The notes: generated by a model not told the origin, from the sequence alone. A stretch of DNA of 46,345 nucleotides from Eubacteriales bacterium (GCA_028685755.1 JAQUDJ010000002.1:53677-100021); one strand, 5' to 3'. Shown: positions 18,380-28,302, counted from the stretch's first letter. Numbers and translations are program-made.

Positions 18380-19534
18380 ATGAATGCACGCCCAACACTC
18401 AATAATCCAAAACGCAGCAAAGCCAGCCTGATCATCTTGATCTTGCTGGCTCTGCTTTTGCTGACTGCAGCGGTTTTTTTGGCTGCTAGTATCCCAGAGG
18501 AAACGGTTCTGCCTGATACCACGGCGCCGATTGAGACAGCCCCTCTTGCGAATACCGGCTTTGATTGCGATGCCTCAGAAGCCCAACATCTCTATCCGTT
18601 TGGTGATGGCATTGTCAAATTGACAAACAACCGTCTAGCCTTCCTCGCTCTGGATGGTAGCGAAATATTTGCACAGGAAATCGACATGGCCTCGCCATTT
18701 TCGGTCGCTAGCGGTGATCGACTATTAGCTGCAGATCGTGAAGGCAATAGCTTTGTTGTCCTCAGCCCGGATGGTGTATTGTACACCGGTAACCGAGAAG
18801 GCCGAATTGTTGGGGCCGCCTTCAACCAGGACGATACGCTTGCGCTCATCGAAGATCGCCACAACAGTACCGGTGTCGTCGCAATCCTTGATCCAGTGAC
18901 TGGTCTGTTGCAATATGAGTGTTTTTTCCCAGAGTCTGGCTATGTCCTATCAGTCAATTTCACACCCGATGGGCAAGCTTTTGATGTGGTCCTCGTCAAT
19001 ACCGACGGGGCAGCGATTAAACCGCTCCTCAAACGTTTCACGTTACTAGGTGAACCAAGTGGGCAACGGATGTTTGAGCTCGAAGGGATTTTCCCGCAGG
19101 TTGTATATGATCAGACCAATCAGCCGGTACTTTGTAGCTTTTCCCAATTGGCTGGCCTGACCTACCAAAACGAAACGTTGCGGTATACGAATGATATGGC
19201 GCGGATTGAAGCAGTCGCTACAACCTCGGATGATCCCGTTGTGTTGGCGGGAACTCGAACCTCTGGTAAACTGTTGGTGTATTCGCTTGGCACGAATGGT
19301 CAATTGACCATCGGAGGCGAAGTTGGCGATCAAGTAACCCCTTTAGCTGTATCGAGTCACTTTGTCGCCTTTGGTAGTAGCACTCATGTCTATGTTTTCG
19401 ATGCAGCGACGGCAAAATTAGTCCTCGACAATAATTTGGCGAATGAGATCGTCCGAGTCGGCTTTGCAAGTCCAACTGCCCTGACCGTCGTCACCGCTAC
19501 CGGTGTACGTCAACTAACCGTTCAAACTGATTAA
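18380..19534 (+). CDS. DUF5711-like membrane-anchored beta-propeller protein
   Basis: 384 residues, function unknown. A basic cytosolic start is followed by one membrane helix (about 15-36), a Pro/Thr-rich linker, and a large outside domain made of repeated strands of the type AFLALDGSEIFAQEI, VVLSPDGVLYTG and VYVFDAATAKLVLD, which resemble WD/PQQ propeller blades. This architecture fits the clostridial DUF5711 family, named from memory. No enzyme motif is seen. It may be a sensor or scaffold at the membrane. The mRNA appears to lack a leader (see the promoter just upstream). Confidence 0.7.
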   Translation: MNARPTLNNPKRSKASLIILILLALLLLTAAVFLAASIPEETVLPDTTAPIETAPLANTGFDCDASEAQHLYPFGDGIVKLTNNRLAFLALDGSEIFAQEIDMASPFSVASGDRLLAADREGNSFVVLSPDGVLYTGNREGRIVGAAFNQDDTLALIEDRHNSTGVVAILDPVTGLLQYECFFPESGYVLSVNFTPDGQAFDVVLVNTDGAAIKPLLKRFTLLGEPSGQRMFELEGIFPQVVYDQTNQPVLCSFSQLAGLTYQNETLRYTNDMARIEAVATTSDDPVVLAGTRTSGKLLVYSLGTNGQLTIGGEVGDQVTPLAVSSHFVAFGSSTHVYVFDAATAKLVLDNNLANEIVRVGFASPTALTVVTATGVRQLTVQTD

Positions 19535-19579
19535 AGCTTACTTGACCAAGCCCGACTTATTGAACTAAAAGGAGAACCC

Positions 19580-21475
19580 ATGGAAACCCAGGCGGACCCC
19601 CCTCGAGAGCCTATGCAGCCAGATCAGAACGATCAGGCTGATCGAAACGCCACTCCATTAACCTTTGAAAAACGTGCCGATATTCCCTTGTCAGCGCGAT
19701 GGCGATTGACCGATATATTTGCGGATGCTGCGAGCTGGGAAACCACGTTTTCGCAACTCCCAGAACAGGTTTTGGTTCTTTCTGGCTATCGTGGCCGATT
19801 ATCTGCCTCTGCAGCGAATCTTGCTGCAGCGCTTCGGCTTTCTAGCCAAATCGAAATGACCTGCCTTGAATTACTCGCTTATGCCCGGATGCATAAGGAT
19901 GAGGACAACAAGCAAGCGACCTACCAGGCTTTAACGGATCGCATCACGGCCTTTTATTATCAATTTGCCGAATCAGCCTCTTATATCCAACCGGAACTGG
20001 CACGAATTCCTGAAACGTTACTCAAACAATGGCAGATCGAAGAATCTGATCTCGCAACCTTTCACATACTGATCGACGATAGCATTCGCAATCGCCCCCA
20101 TACGCTGAGTGAAGCGGAAGAGTCGCTATTATCGCGTTTTGGCCCTACGAGTGAAGGGATTAATGATGTTTTTGGTATGCTCGACCATGTCGAACTTGAT
20201 TTAGGCGAATTTCCGACCGACGAAGGTCAACCCGGCCGGTTAACACAAGGCCGCTTTGCCCAACTGCGTGAGCACCCGGATCGCACGATTCGTGAGAATG
20301 CCTTCCGCCAAATCCATGAGTCCTATGCCAAATTTGGTCGGACGATTGCCGCCCTATATGCCACACGTGTCAAAACCGATATCGCTTATTCAACAGCTCG
20401 CAAACATCCAGATACGTTAACCTCAGCGTTGTTCTCAGACAACCTGCCACCGACGATTGTGACCGGTTTGATCGGCGCAATTGAAGAGGGCCTGCCGACG
20501 CTTTATCGATATCTCGAATTGCGCCGCCGCTTGATGAATGTCCCGGAATTACATATATATGACACCTACGTACCGATTGTCGCAGAAAGTAAACGTCATT
20601 TCACATATGACCAAGCCTGTGACCTCGTGCGCAATGGCCTCAAACCACTCGGCGCGCAATACCTTAGCATTTTAGATAAGCATTTGACCGACCGTTGGAT
20701 TGATGTCTACGAAACACCGGGCAAGACAACGGGCGCATATTCGTGGGGTACTTATCAATCCCACCCCTATGTCCTGTTGAATTTTAGTGGCCTCCTCAAT
20801 GACGTTTTCACTTTAGCGCATGAGGTCGGGCACAGTTTACATACGTATTTCTCGTCCAAGCAGCCTTTTGAAACGTCACATTACCCGATTTTTTTAGCTG
20901 AAATCGCGTCAACCGTCAATGAAAATTTGCTGATCCGCCATTTGCTCTCACAAAACGATCCCTCGACACCTGAAGGTAAGGCTGAACGAATTGGTCTTCT
21001 AAATCATTTCTTAGAAGAATTTCGCCTCACCGTATTTCGCCAAACGATGTTTGCCGAATTCGAATACCAGGCTCACGCCAAAGCTGAAGCCAATGAACCC
21101 TTGACTGCTGATGCGCTGACAAGCCTCTATCGGGGTTTGCTTGTCAAATATTTCGGCGAAGCTGTTGTAATCGATGACTATATGCAGTGGGAATGGAGCC
21201 GGATTCCGCACTTTTACAACGCTTATTATGTCTACAAATACGCGACTGGCTTTTCTGCAGCGGTGGCACTTTCGAGTAAAATAATAGAAGATGGTCAACC
21301 GGCTGTAGATCGTTACCTCAATTTCCTCGCTGCTGGTGGTTCAGATTATCCACTAAACACGCTCAAAAAGACCGGTGTCGATTTGTCATCACCGGAACCG
21401 ATTCGTGCTGCATTATCAGTATTTGCACAAACCCTAACAGAACTCGAATCGTTGTTGGCGGAAGTAACCACATGA
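19580..21475 (+). CDS. pepF: Oligoendopeptidase F
   Basis: Cytosolic zinc metallopeptidase of family M3 that cuts short peptides, including exported or signal-derived fragments. It has 631 residues. The zinc motif HEVGH is at 414-418 in FTLAHEVGHSLHTYF, and the third ligand Glu lies in FLAEIASTVNE about 28 residues later. The C-terminal DYMQWEWSRIPHFYNAYYVY block is typical of PepF. The first 25 residues are a polar extension. GGAG precedes the ATG. It follows the propeller gene by 45 bases and may be co-transcribed. Confidence 0.95.
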   Translation: METQADPPREPMQPDQNDQADRNATPLTFEKRADIPLSARWRLTDIFADAASWETTFSQLPEQVLVLSGYRGRLSASAANLAAALRLSSQIEMTCLELLAYARMHKDEDNKQATYQALTDRITAFYYQFAESASYIQPELARIPETLLKQWQIEESDLATFHILIDDSIRNRPHTLSEAEESLLSRFGPTSEGINDVFGMLDHVELDLGEFPTDEGQPGRLTQGRFAQLREHPDRTIRENAFRQIHESYAKFGRTIAALYATRVKTDIAYSTARKHPDTLTSALFSDNLPPTIVTGLIGAIEEGLPTLYRYLELRRRLMNVPELHIYDTYVPIVAESKRHFTYDQACDLVRNGLKPLGAQYLSILDKHLTDRWIDVYETPGKTTGAYSWGTYQSHPYVLLNFSGLLNDVFTLAHEVGHSLHTYFSSKQPFETSHYPIFLAEIASTVNENLLIRHLLSQNDPSTPEGKAERIGLLNHFLEEFRLTVFRQTMFAEFEYQAHAKAEANEPLTADALTSLYRGLLVKYFGEAVVIDDYMQWEWSRIPHFYNAYYVYKYATGFSAAVALSSKIIEDGQPAVDRYLNFLAAGGSDYPLNTLKKTGVDLSSPEPIRAALSVFAQTLTELESLLAEVTT

Positions 21476-21594
21476 TTGGAAAGACCGACTCTCCATAAAT
21501 AAACAACTCACCATAAATAACCAAAACGTAAAAATCCACCGCGCAAGCTTATGCCCTCATGTGAATCACCCGTGAAATTAAGAGGAGGAACCCC

Positions 21595-22263
21595 TTGGAA
21601 ACCGAAATTAAACTGCGCCTGCGAAATGAAACTGAACTTCTGGATGCCCCAGAAAATTCGTTAATTTCCCGTCTGATCATGCCAGACTCAAGGCGCGAAA
21701 TGGAACTGATCAATTTGTATTACGACACGGCTAGCCACGATTTGACCAACCGCATGATGTCACTGCGATTGCGGCAGGAAGGCGATGATAACATCATCAC
21801 CCTCAAGTCTGGAGATTCATCGGAAAACGAGTTACATCAGCGGTTTGAGTGGTCTGCCTGTTTACCGGAAAGTTCTGAAGATGGCCTTGAAGCAGGGCTT
21901 GATACCGCATGGTTTAAACGTGAGGCCACTAGCAACGGTGACCCTGATTCGCAGCTGATGGAAGCCCTTAAGTTACTCAAAGGCCAGCCGCTAAAAGCGA
22001 TCTGCGAAGCACGATTCACGCGAATCTCGATCGATATCGGTTACGGTGACTCGCTGATGGAGTTAGCCCTCGATCGTGGGGAATTGATTGTCGGCGACCG
22101 TTCGGAACCTGTTTGTGAAATGGAAATCGAACTCAAAGAAGGCGATGTGCGCGACCTCGTTGAACTCGGCCAAGAAATACAAGCAATCTTACCAGCAGAA
22201 CCTGAATTGCTCAGTAAATTTGCCCGGTGCATTGCCTTGTTGAATACCGCCAACGCCCAATGA
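21595..22263 (+). CDS. CYTH domain protein (triphosphate-tunnel phosphatase)
   Basis: CYTH enzymes hydrolyse triphosphate compounds such as inorganic triphosphate or thiamine triphosphate in a beta-tunnel with metal. The protein is 222 residues and has the defining ExExK motif at its very start (Glu2, Glu4, Lys6 in METEIKLR), then NLYYDTASHDL and MSLRLRQEGDDNIITLK, and later VCEMEIELKEGD. The start is a TTG at 21595 with a strong GAGGAGG site nine bases upstream. Its last codon overlaps the next gene (ATGA). The precise substrate is not readable from the sequence. Confidence 0.9.
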   Translation: METEIKLRLRNETELLDAPENSLISRLIMPDSRREMELINLYYDTASHDLTNRMMSLRLRQEGDDNIITLKSGDSSENELHQRFEWSACLPESSEDGLEAGLDTAWFKREATSNGDPDSQLMEALKLLKGQPLKAICEARFTRISIDIGYGDSLMELALDRGELIVGDRSEPVCEMEIELKEGDVRDLVELGQEIQAILPAEPELLSKFARCIALLNTANAQ

Positions 22264-23570
22264 TTGCTACACCGCTGCAGGCTGATCTGATTGTGATCGG
22301 AGGCGGTGCTTCCGGACTGGTCGCAGCAATTGCAGCGGCTAGATCTGCGAAACCCGCACGATCAGTCCTGCTATTAGAAAAAAATGAAACACTCGGCCGA
22401 AAAATTTTAGCAACGGGCAACGGTCGCTGTAATCTCAGTAATTTAACGACCCGCGCTGAGACTTTTCATGGTCAGAATCCTATGTTTGCAGCAGCAGCAC
22501 TGCAACATTTTTCTGTGGCAGATACGCTCGCATTTTTTCTGGATTTAGGTCTGCCGTGCCGTGAAGAAGCAGACGGCCGGATTTATCCGGTGTGTCAACA
22601 AGCGGCTGCTGTATTGGATGTGCTCAAACAAACCGTAGATCAACTCGCGATTCAAGTTGTCACGGGGGCTGAGGTTATCGAATTGGTGCCTATTATGCCC
22701 TTGCTGATCAACGATAAGCCACTCGATCCAAATCATCGCTGGCAAATCAAAACGGCTGACGGTGCGACTTATCAGGCGACTGCTGTCATTTTAGCGACTG
22801 GCGGCTGTGCAGCGCCCAATCTCGGCAGCGATGGTAGTGGCTATGACCTTGCTGGCCAAAATGGCCACCATCTCGTCGATCTGTGGCCCGCATTGGTCCA
22901 AGTGGAGACCGTCGGCCGCAAGACTGCACCGCTGGCTGGGATTCGAGTCGAGTCCAACCTCACCCTACTAGCCGGCAACCAAGTGATCGCCCATGAAACA
23001 GGCGAAGTTTTGCTGACGGATTATGGATTATCCGGGATCCCGATTTTGCAGCTTGCGCGCCAAATCAATCAAACCGCTAGCACAACTAAAACCCCACTGA
23101 CAATTGAACTAGACTTATTGCCGGAACTTTCTACCACCGAAATTACGACAATCATCCGTCATCGTTGTCAGATCCAACCGAATTTGATGTTAGGTGGACT
23201 GTTAACAGGGCTCGTACACCAAAAGATCAGCCGCCAGATGACCCGTGAGGTCACTGGGTTAACCGCCGAAACACCGGTCGCCCACCTGACTACACACCAA
23301 ATGACCGCACTTGCCCAAGCGATCAAAGCGATGCCTTTCACGATCAAGGGCACGCGCGACTTTTCACAAGCCCAAGTGACCGCCGGCGGTCTTGATTGTA
23401 GCGAATTCAATCCTGCGACCTTAGAATCTATCTTGCACCCCGGCCTCTTTGCAGCCGGTGAAGTCTTGGATATCGATGGCGATTGTGGCGGTTTCAATTT
23501 GCAGTGGGCGTGGTCGAGTGGCCATTTAGCGGGCCAGGCAGCCGCACACGCTCTATTGGAGGCGAACTAA
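22260..23570 (+). CDS. NAD(P)/FAD-dependent oxidoreductase (HI0933/BaiN-like)
   Basis: Flavoprotein of 436 residues in the HI0933 family. The dinucleotide fold DLIVIGGGASGLVAA starts at residue 9, followed by GRKILATGNGRCNLSN, a family hallmark, and GLFAAGEVLDIDGDCGGFNLQWAWSSG near the end. Substrates are mostly unknown; some members act on steroid or bile acid double bonds. The ATG at 22260 overlaps the CYTH stop, so an upstream in-frame start inside that gene was not used. The next flavoprotein gene begins two bases after its stop. Confidence 0.9.
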   Translation: MIATPLQADLIVIGGGASGLVAAIAAARSAKPARSVLLLEKNETLGRKILATGNGRCNLSNLTTRAETFHGQNPMFAAAALQHFSVADTLAFFLDLGLPCREEADGRIYPVCQQAAAVLDVLKQTVDQLAIQVVTGAEVIELVPIMPLLINDKPLDPNHRWQIKTADGATYQATAVILATGGCAAPNLGSDGSGYDLAGQNGHHLVDLWPALVQVETVGRKTAPLAGIRVESNLTLLAGNQVIAHETGEVLLTDYGLSGIPILQLARQINQTASTTKTPLTIELDLLPELSTTEITTIIRHRCQIQPNLMLGGLLTGLVHQKISRQMTREVTGLTAETPVAHLTTHQMTALAQAIKAMPFTIKGTRDFSQAQVTAGGLDCSEFNPATLESILHPGLFAAGEVLDIDGDCGGFNLQWAWSSGHLAGQAAAHALLEAN

Positions 23571-23572
23571 AC

Positions 23573-25201
23573 GTGCCAGACACCAAGCGCCCGCCACTCT
23601 CGATACGCTTGCCCTTAGGTCACACGCCGGTCGATTTGGAGCAGGCAGTTGCTCAAGCGATCCACCGACCAGGTCGTAAGCCTGGTCCTTTTCAAATTAC
23701 GCGCAAATCAATTGATGCGCGCCGCAAAGGCGAGATCATTTTGCACTATACAATCGAACTTATCTCAAAACCACAGCCGATTCGTGGCATCGTCCAATGC
23801 GTATTGCCGGAAATCGTGCGGGCGCGCAAGTTACGACCCCTTGTGATTGGCAGTGGGCCTGCTGGGCTTTTTGCGGCGCTCCAATTAGCCCGCGCAGGGC
23901 TCAACCCCCTCGTCATCGAACGCGGCCAATCTGTTGATGTTCGCCAGGCTGCGGTCGATCATTTTTGGCAAACCGGCGAGCTTGATCCAGAAAATAATGT
24001 CCAATTTGGTGAAGGCGGCGCGGGGACGTTTTCGGATGGTAAACTGACAACGAATATCAAAGATCCCCGCTGTCAGGCCGTACTTGAAGAATTGGTTTTG
24101 GCCGGTGCACCGGCAGAAATTCTAATCCTCCACAAGCCCCATGTCGGCACAGATTTACTCACCGGTGTGGTGAAGAAAATTCGCGAAACGATCATTAGCC
24201 TTGGCGGTGAATTTCGCTTTGGGACCAGACTTGACCATGTAATAATTCAAGGCAGTTCTGACTTAGCCTTATCACACCTAACCGGTATTGAAATTAGCTG
24301 CCTTGGAGCAGATGGGACGCGCGTCAGTGAAACCTTACTGACTGATCAGCTCATATTGGCTATCGGTCATAGTGCCCGCGATACCCTGCTGATGCTACAT
24401 GGGCACCAGATGAAAATCGAACCCAAGGCATTTTCCATTGGTGTCCGCATCGAACATCGCCAAGCTTTGATCGATCAAAGTCAATATGGCAATCAGGTCG
24501 GCCACCCAGATTTGCCGGCAGCTGACTATAAATTAGCCGTGCATTTGCCCAGTGGCCGCTCGGTCTATACATTTTGCATGTGTCCAGGTGGCCAGGTTAT
24601 TGCCTCGGCATCGGAACCAGGTGGACTCGTCACCAATGGGATGAGTTTGCAAGCTCGCGATCAAGAAAATGCCAACAGTGCCTTGTTGGTGGAGGTCACG
24701 CCGGCCGACTTTTCTAGCGAAGATCCTTTAGCCGGTGTGAACTTGCAACGCCAGATCGAACAGGCCGCCTTTGAACTCGGCGGTAATAACTATCATGCAC
24801 CGGCCCAACGTGTTGGTGACTTCCTCGCATGTCGCGCCACCGCGACACCAAACAATAACACTTCCGATAAATCTGTAGTGCCAAGTTACCAACCAGCGGT
24901 GACTTGGACAGACTTAAATCGATGCTTACCCACCTATCTAACCGATGCCCTGCGGGAAGCCTTGCCGTTGCTTGATCAGAAACTGCACGGCTTTGCCGAT
25001 CCAGACGCGGTTCTAACCGGCGTTGAAACGAGAAGTTCGTCGCCCGTGCGGATGGTTCGTAACGCCATGTTCCAAAGTAATCTCGTGGGTGTTTTCCCAT
25101 GTGGCGAAGGGGCTGGCTATGCAGGGGGCATTATGTCCGCGGCGGTAGACGGGCTGCGCTGTGCGCAGGCCTTAATTGAACGTTACGACGAAGCCACGTG
25201 A
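23573..25201 (+). CDS. FAD-dependent dehydrogenase (COG2509 type)
   Basis: Flavoprotein of 542 residues. An N-terminal domain of about 85 residues precedes the FAD fold PLVIGSGPAGLFAALQLARAG (GSGPAGL at 93-99). NNVQFGEGGAGTFSDGKLTT and the C-terminal GEGAGYAGGIMSAAVDGLRCAQAL are characteristic of the COG2509 group, whose reaction is not established. The start is GTG at 23573, two bases after the previous stop, with GGAGG 11 bases upstream. Its final codons carry the extended -10 promoter of the next gene. Confidence 0.88.
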   Translation: MPDTKRPPLSIRLPLGHTPVDLEQAVAQAIHRPGRKPGPFQITRKSIDARRKGEIILHYTIELISKPQPIRGIVQCVLPEIVRARKLRPLVIGSGPAGLFAALQLARAGLNPLVIERGQSVDVRQAAVDHFWQTGELDPENNVQFGEGGAGTFSDGKLTTNIKDPRCQAVLEELVLAGAPAEILILHKPHVGTDLLTGVVKKIRETIISLGGEFRFGTRLDHVIIQGSSDLALSHLTGIEISCLGADGTRVSETLLTDQLILAIGHSARDTLLMLHGHQMKIEPKAFSIGVRIEHRQALIDQSQYGNQVGHPDLPAADYKLAVHLPSGRSVYTFCMCPGGQVIASASEPGGLVTNGMSLQARDQENANSALLVEVTPADFSSEDPLAGVNLQRQIEQAAFELGGNNYHAPAQRVGDFLACRATATPNNNTSDKSVVPSYQPAVTWTDLNRCLPTYLTDALREALPLLDQKLHGFADPDAVLTGVETRSSSPVRMVRNAMFQSNLVGVFPCGEGAGYAGGIMSAAVDGLRCAQALIERYDEAT

Positions 25202-25207
25202 TATAAT
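25199..25207 (+). promoter_or_regulatory. Extended -10 promoter before the lipid kinase gene
   Basis: TG, A, TATAAT (25202-25207); the TG is part of the previous gene's stop codon. Predicted transcription start is about 25214, 28 bases before the ATG. Confidence 0.65.
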
Positions 25208-25241
25208 TTAATTAAGTTATCAATCGTTACAAGGAGCTCGT

Positions 25242-26138
25242 ATGCGCGCCCGAGTGATCATTAACCCCTCATCCGGTCGGCAAATTATTCAACACCGCGC
25301 CGAACGCCTCGTCAATAGCCTTTTAGCTGACGGGACGTTTACGAACGTTGATACGGTCAAAACGCGAAAAGGTGGCGATGCCTATCAAGCAGCGCGCTTT
25401 TTCCAAGACTGGCAATTTGATTTGATACTAGTTGTCGGGGGTGACGGCACGGTCAATGAGGTGATTAGCGGGCTGCTCGATGGCCATCATCAGACACCGT
25501 TGGCGATCTTGCCTGCCGGAACGGTCAATGATTTTGCCTTTGCGATGAATTTGCCACGAACAGAGGGCAAACTAGCCAAAATGCTGCGCAAACATAAAAC
25601 AGTCGCGGTTGATGTTGGGCGTGCGAATGATCGCTATTTTTTAAATGTAGCCGCTGCCGGATTGTTGACCGATGTTGCATACAAAGTGCCTTCAGATGCA
25701 AAGACAGTTCTCGGTAAATTAGCCTATGTACTAGAAGGTGCACGTGATCTTTCGCTGCAGTCGATTGAACCGATTCGAGTGCGGGTCGAAACGCCTGAAC
25801 AAACCTTTGACGAAGATATTTTATTGATTCTAGTCTCAAATACGAGCAGTGTGGGGGGGTTCCGGAGTTTTGCCCCCCAAGCCTCGGTTTCCGATGGCTT
25901 GCTCGATGTGATCATTGTCCATCGCCAAAATATTTTCGAGATCTTGCCACTTTTATTACAAGTCGTTAACGGCGACCATGTTAGCCACCCGAAAATTAGC
26001 TATTTTCAGACTGATCATCTCAGTCTGACATGCGTCGATAAATGCCCGATCGCCATGGATTTAGACGGCGAACGTGGCGATCATTTACCTGTTGAAATTA
26101 GCGTTTTACCGAGGGCGATCAATCTCATCGTACCGTAG
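25242..26138 (+). CDS. YegS/DgkB-type lipid kinase
   Basis: Diacylglycerol-kinase-catalytic-domain protein of 298 residues. It opens MRARVIINPSSGR and has the ATP motif VVGGDGTVNEVISGL (GGDGT at 66-70), then LPAGTVNDFA, all hallmarks of the DgkB/YegS family, which phosphorylates diacylglycerol or related lipids at the inner face of the membrane. AAGGAG precedes the ATG. It has its own promoter and converges on the ABC-F gene with 23 bases between stops. The exact lipid substrate cannot be told from the sequence. Confidence 0.9.
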   Translation: MRARVIINPSSGRQIIQHRAERLVNSLLADGTFTNVDTVKTRKGGDAYQAARFFQDWQFDLILVVGGDGTVNEVISGLLDGHHQTPLAILPAGTVNDFAFAMNLPRTEGKLAKMLRKHKTVAVDVGRANDRYFLNVAAAGLLTDVAYKVPSDAKTVLGKLAYVLEGARDLSLQSIEPIRVRVETPEQTFDEDILLILVSNTSSVGGFRSFAPQASVSDGLLDVIIVHRQNIFEILPLLLQVVNGDHVSHPKISYFQTDHLSLTCVDKCPIAMDLDGERGDHLPVEISVLPRAINLIVP

Positions 26139-26161
26139 ACTGTGCTTGCTGCTTTAGCCAC

Positions 26162-28102
26162 TTAAGATTCAGATAATTCGAGATAACGGACATACGTTGC
26201 GTCGATTTCTTCGAGGACGACGGCATAGCGGGCATAATCCTCGGCTCGTGCGTCGCTACCAAATCGAGTCTCGAGTTCATCACGCTCAGCTTCCAGTTGT
26301 TCGATAGTTACTTCAGCTGCGCGGATCATTTCCTTGCGCCGGGCATTTTCTTTACGTTCCTGAGATTTATTTAGATTGCTAAGTACGGCTGGCTTTTCGG
26401 CAAACGCTGCAGATTTCGGAGGGCTCGACCGCTGTGAGTCCTGTATCGCAGCCTTTTCAGCCTTGCTGGCTTTGGCAGTCAAGTCAGTTTGGACTTGTTC
26501 GGCTCTTGCATAGACGCGATAATTTTCGTATGTCTCAAAGGGTTTAACAGCCGTGCCGATAAAGCCCAAAATCTTGCGGGCGATTCGATCAATGAAATAG
26601 CGGTCGTGGCTGACTGCAAAAATTGCGCCTGGAAAATCAAGCAGCGCTTGTTCTAATATTTCGCGCGAGTGGATGTCGAGGTGATTGGTCGGTTCGTCAA
26701 GCAGTAATAAATCAGGCTGCTCAAGCAGTAAACAACATAAATAGAGTCGCGCCCGTTCACCCCCGGATAGGACGGAGATTGATTTAAACACGTCAACATC
26801 GCGGAACCCATAGCGCGCTAATAGTGAACGGCCACCCGACTCATCGAGATCAAACCGCGAAAGGAGCTCGGCTAAGACTGTCACATGCTCGTCTTGAAAT
26901 TGCACATGTTGGCCCATATGGCCAAAAACTGCGCCGGAGGCTAAACGCAATGTCCCGGTACTCGATGGAATTTTTCCTAAAAGCAAAGCCAAAAGTGTAG
27001 ACTTACCACAACCATTCGGACCGCAGACGCACAGCTTGTCACGGCCACGCACTTCAAAATTGACTTGCGTAAATAAAGTCCGGGCATTAAATGCAATTTC
27101 TAAGTCACTCGCGAGTAAAAGTTGTTTGTCTTTGTCGCCGCTATTTTGTACAGGCAGGAAATTGAATTTAAGTTGGGTCTGATGCAACTTGGCGCGGTCA
27201 CGGATCTGATCGAGCTCGGCTGACAACTTAGCAACGACCTTTTCGCGGGCATGATAGCTCGACATTTTACGGTGTGATAGCATCGTCTGGGTGACCGACT
27301 CTTGATGTGCAAGATCTTTTTCCATCTGTTTGATCGTGCGGATCAAGGTCAATTGGTCATTCGCCTCAATCATTTTAAAATTCGAATAATTGCCCGGACG
27401 AACCGTTAATTGGCCCATCGATAATTCAGCCACGGTGGTCGCGACTTGATCGATAAACGCTCGATCATGGGAGACGAGCAATACCGCGCCTTTGAAGCGC
27501 TGCAGATAATTCTCGAGCCATTCTTGGGCAGACGCGTCCATGTGGTTGGTTGGTTCATCGAGGAGGAGGACATCGGGGGCTCGCAGCAACAATCGCGCCA
27601 ATGCGACACGCATTCGTTCGCCACCAGATAATGTCGACAAGGGCCGATTGATTGCGTCCCCAGAAAGACCCAGACCTTCTAAGGCTTCCTGCATCCGCCG
27701 GGGGAAATCGTAGCCATCCAGGGCCTCATAGCGCGCGGTGCACTCAGCGTATCGTGTCAAAAGTTGCTTATCATCAAGATGGTGGCCCATCTGAATTTCT
27801 AATTGCCGGAGTTCATCTTCCAAGTCGGTCAACTCTTGACTGACGAGTGAGTGACTATCGAGATCACAAATATCTTCAACATGTTGACTAAGATAGCCAA
27901 CCACCACCCGCTCCGAGGTGATAATTGATCCCATATCTGGCTTTTCAGCACCCGTAATCAGTCGCAAAAGTGTCGTTTTTCCCGCGCCATTCTCACCAAT
28001 TAAAGCGACGCGATCGCCACGATCCAAACGCAAAGAGACGCCCGCCAGCACGGAGCGCCCAAAGTAAGCTTTTTGAATATTTTGCAGCGAGAAGAGACTC
28101 AT
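26162..28102 (-). CDS. ABC-F family ATPase
   Basis: Soluble tandem-ABC protein of 646 residues without membrane segments; ABC-F proteins act on the ribosome in translation or antibiotic protection. The first ABC domain has Walker A GENGAGKT (36-43) and LSGGERMRVALARLLL; the second has GPNGCGKST and LSGGERARLYLCCLLL, each with an LLLDEPTNH-type Walker B. A charged linker lies between them and a coiled coil ends the protein (about 590-646). The family includes housekeeping and resistance proteins; this one resembles the former in length and tail, but subfamily is not assigned. AAAGGA precedes the ATG by 12 bases. Confidence 0.92.
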   Translation of the reverse strand: MSLFSLQNIQKAYFGRSVLAGVSLRLDRGDRVALIGENGAGKTTLLRLITGAEKPDMGSIITSERVVVGYLSQHVEDICDLDSHSLVSQELTDLEDELRQLEIQMGHHLDDKQLLTRYAECTARYEALDGYDFPRRMQEALEGLGLSGDAINRPLSTLSGGERMRVALARLLLRAPDVLLLDEPTNHMDASAQEWLENYLQRFKGAVLLVSHDRAFIDQVATTVAELSMGQLTVRPGNYSNFKMIEANDQLTLIRTIKQMEKDLAHQESVTQTMLSHRKMSSYHAREKVVAKLSAELDQIRDRAKLHQTQLKFNFLPVQNSGDKDKQLLLASDLEIAFNARTLFTQVNFEVRGRDKLCVCGPNGCGKSTLLALLLGKIPSSTGTLRLASGAVFGHMGQHVQFQDEHVTVLAELLSRFDLDESGGRSLLARYGFRDVDVFKSISVLSGGERARLYLCCLLLEQPDLLLLDEPTNHLDIHSREILEQALLDFPGAIFAVSHDRYFIDRIARKILGFIGTAVKPFETYENYRVYARAEQVQTDLTAKASKAEKAAIQDSQRSSPPKSAAFAEKPAVLSNLNKSQERKENARRKEMIRAAEVTIEQLEAERDELETRFGSDARAEDYARYAVVLEEIDATYVRYLELSES

Positions 28103-28138
28103 CAGGTTGTTTATCCTTTATTATTTCAATGCGCCGAC

Positions 28139-28147
28139 AGTATAGCA
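28139..28147 (-). promoter_or_regulatory. Extended -10 promoter of the ABC-F gene
   Basis: On the minus strand TG, C, TATACT forms an extended -10 element; the TATACT occupies 28139-28144. It lies about 37 bases before the start codon at 28102. Confidence 0.6.
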
Positions 28148-28201
28148 TGAAATATGGGCATTTTCATCAGAAAGCGTGAAGAAAAAAGGGGAGAGCCGAC
28201 C

Positions 28202-28230
28202 TTGTCGATTGGCAGGGTTCACGGTAGACT
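28202..28230 (+). promoter_or_regulatory. Putative promoter of the cimA operon
   Basis: TTGTCG (28202-28207) and TAGACT (28225-28230) with a 17-base gap, giving a leader of about 65 nt. The leader holds a CTTCC/GGAAG stem with CCTG/CAGG arms near 28238-28258. No T-box motif is present. Confidence 0.5.
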
Positions 28231-28302
28231 GAATAAACCTGTACCTTCCGGAAGCAGGCTATTTGCCGGATAAGACCGGAATCAAAAGGAGGCTAGCTGA
28301 TT

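Noticed and set aside
28231-28302. T-box or leader-peptide attenuator before cimA
   Set aside because: The leader is only about 70 nt, lacks the T-box consensus, and has no peptide rich in Ile, Leu or Val codons.
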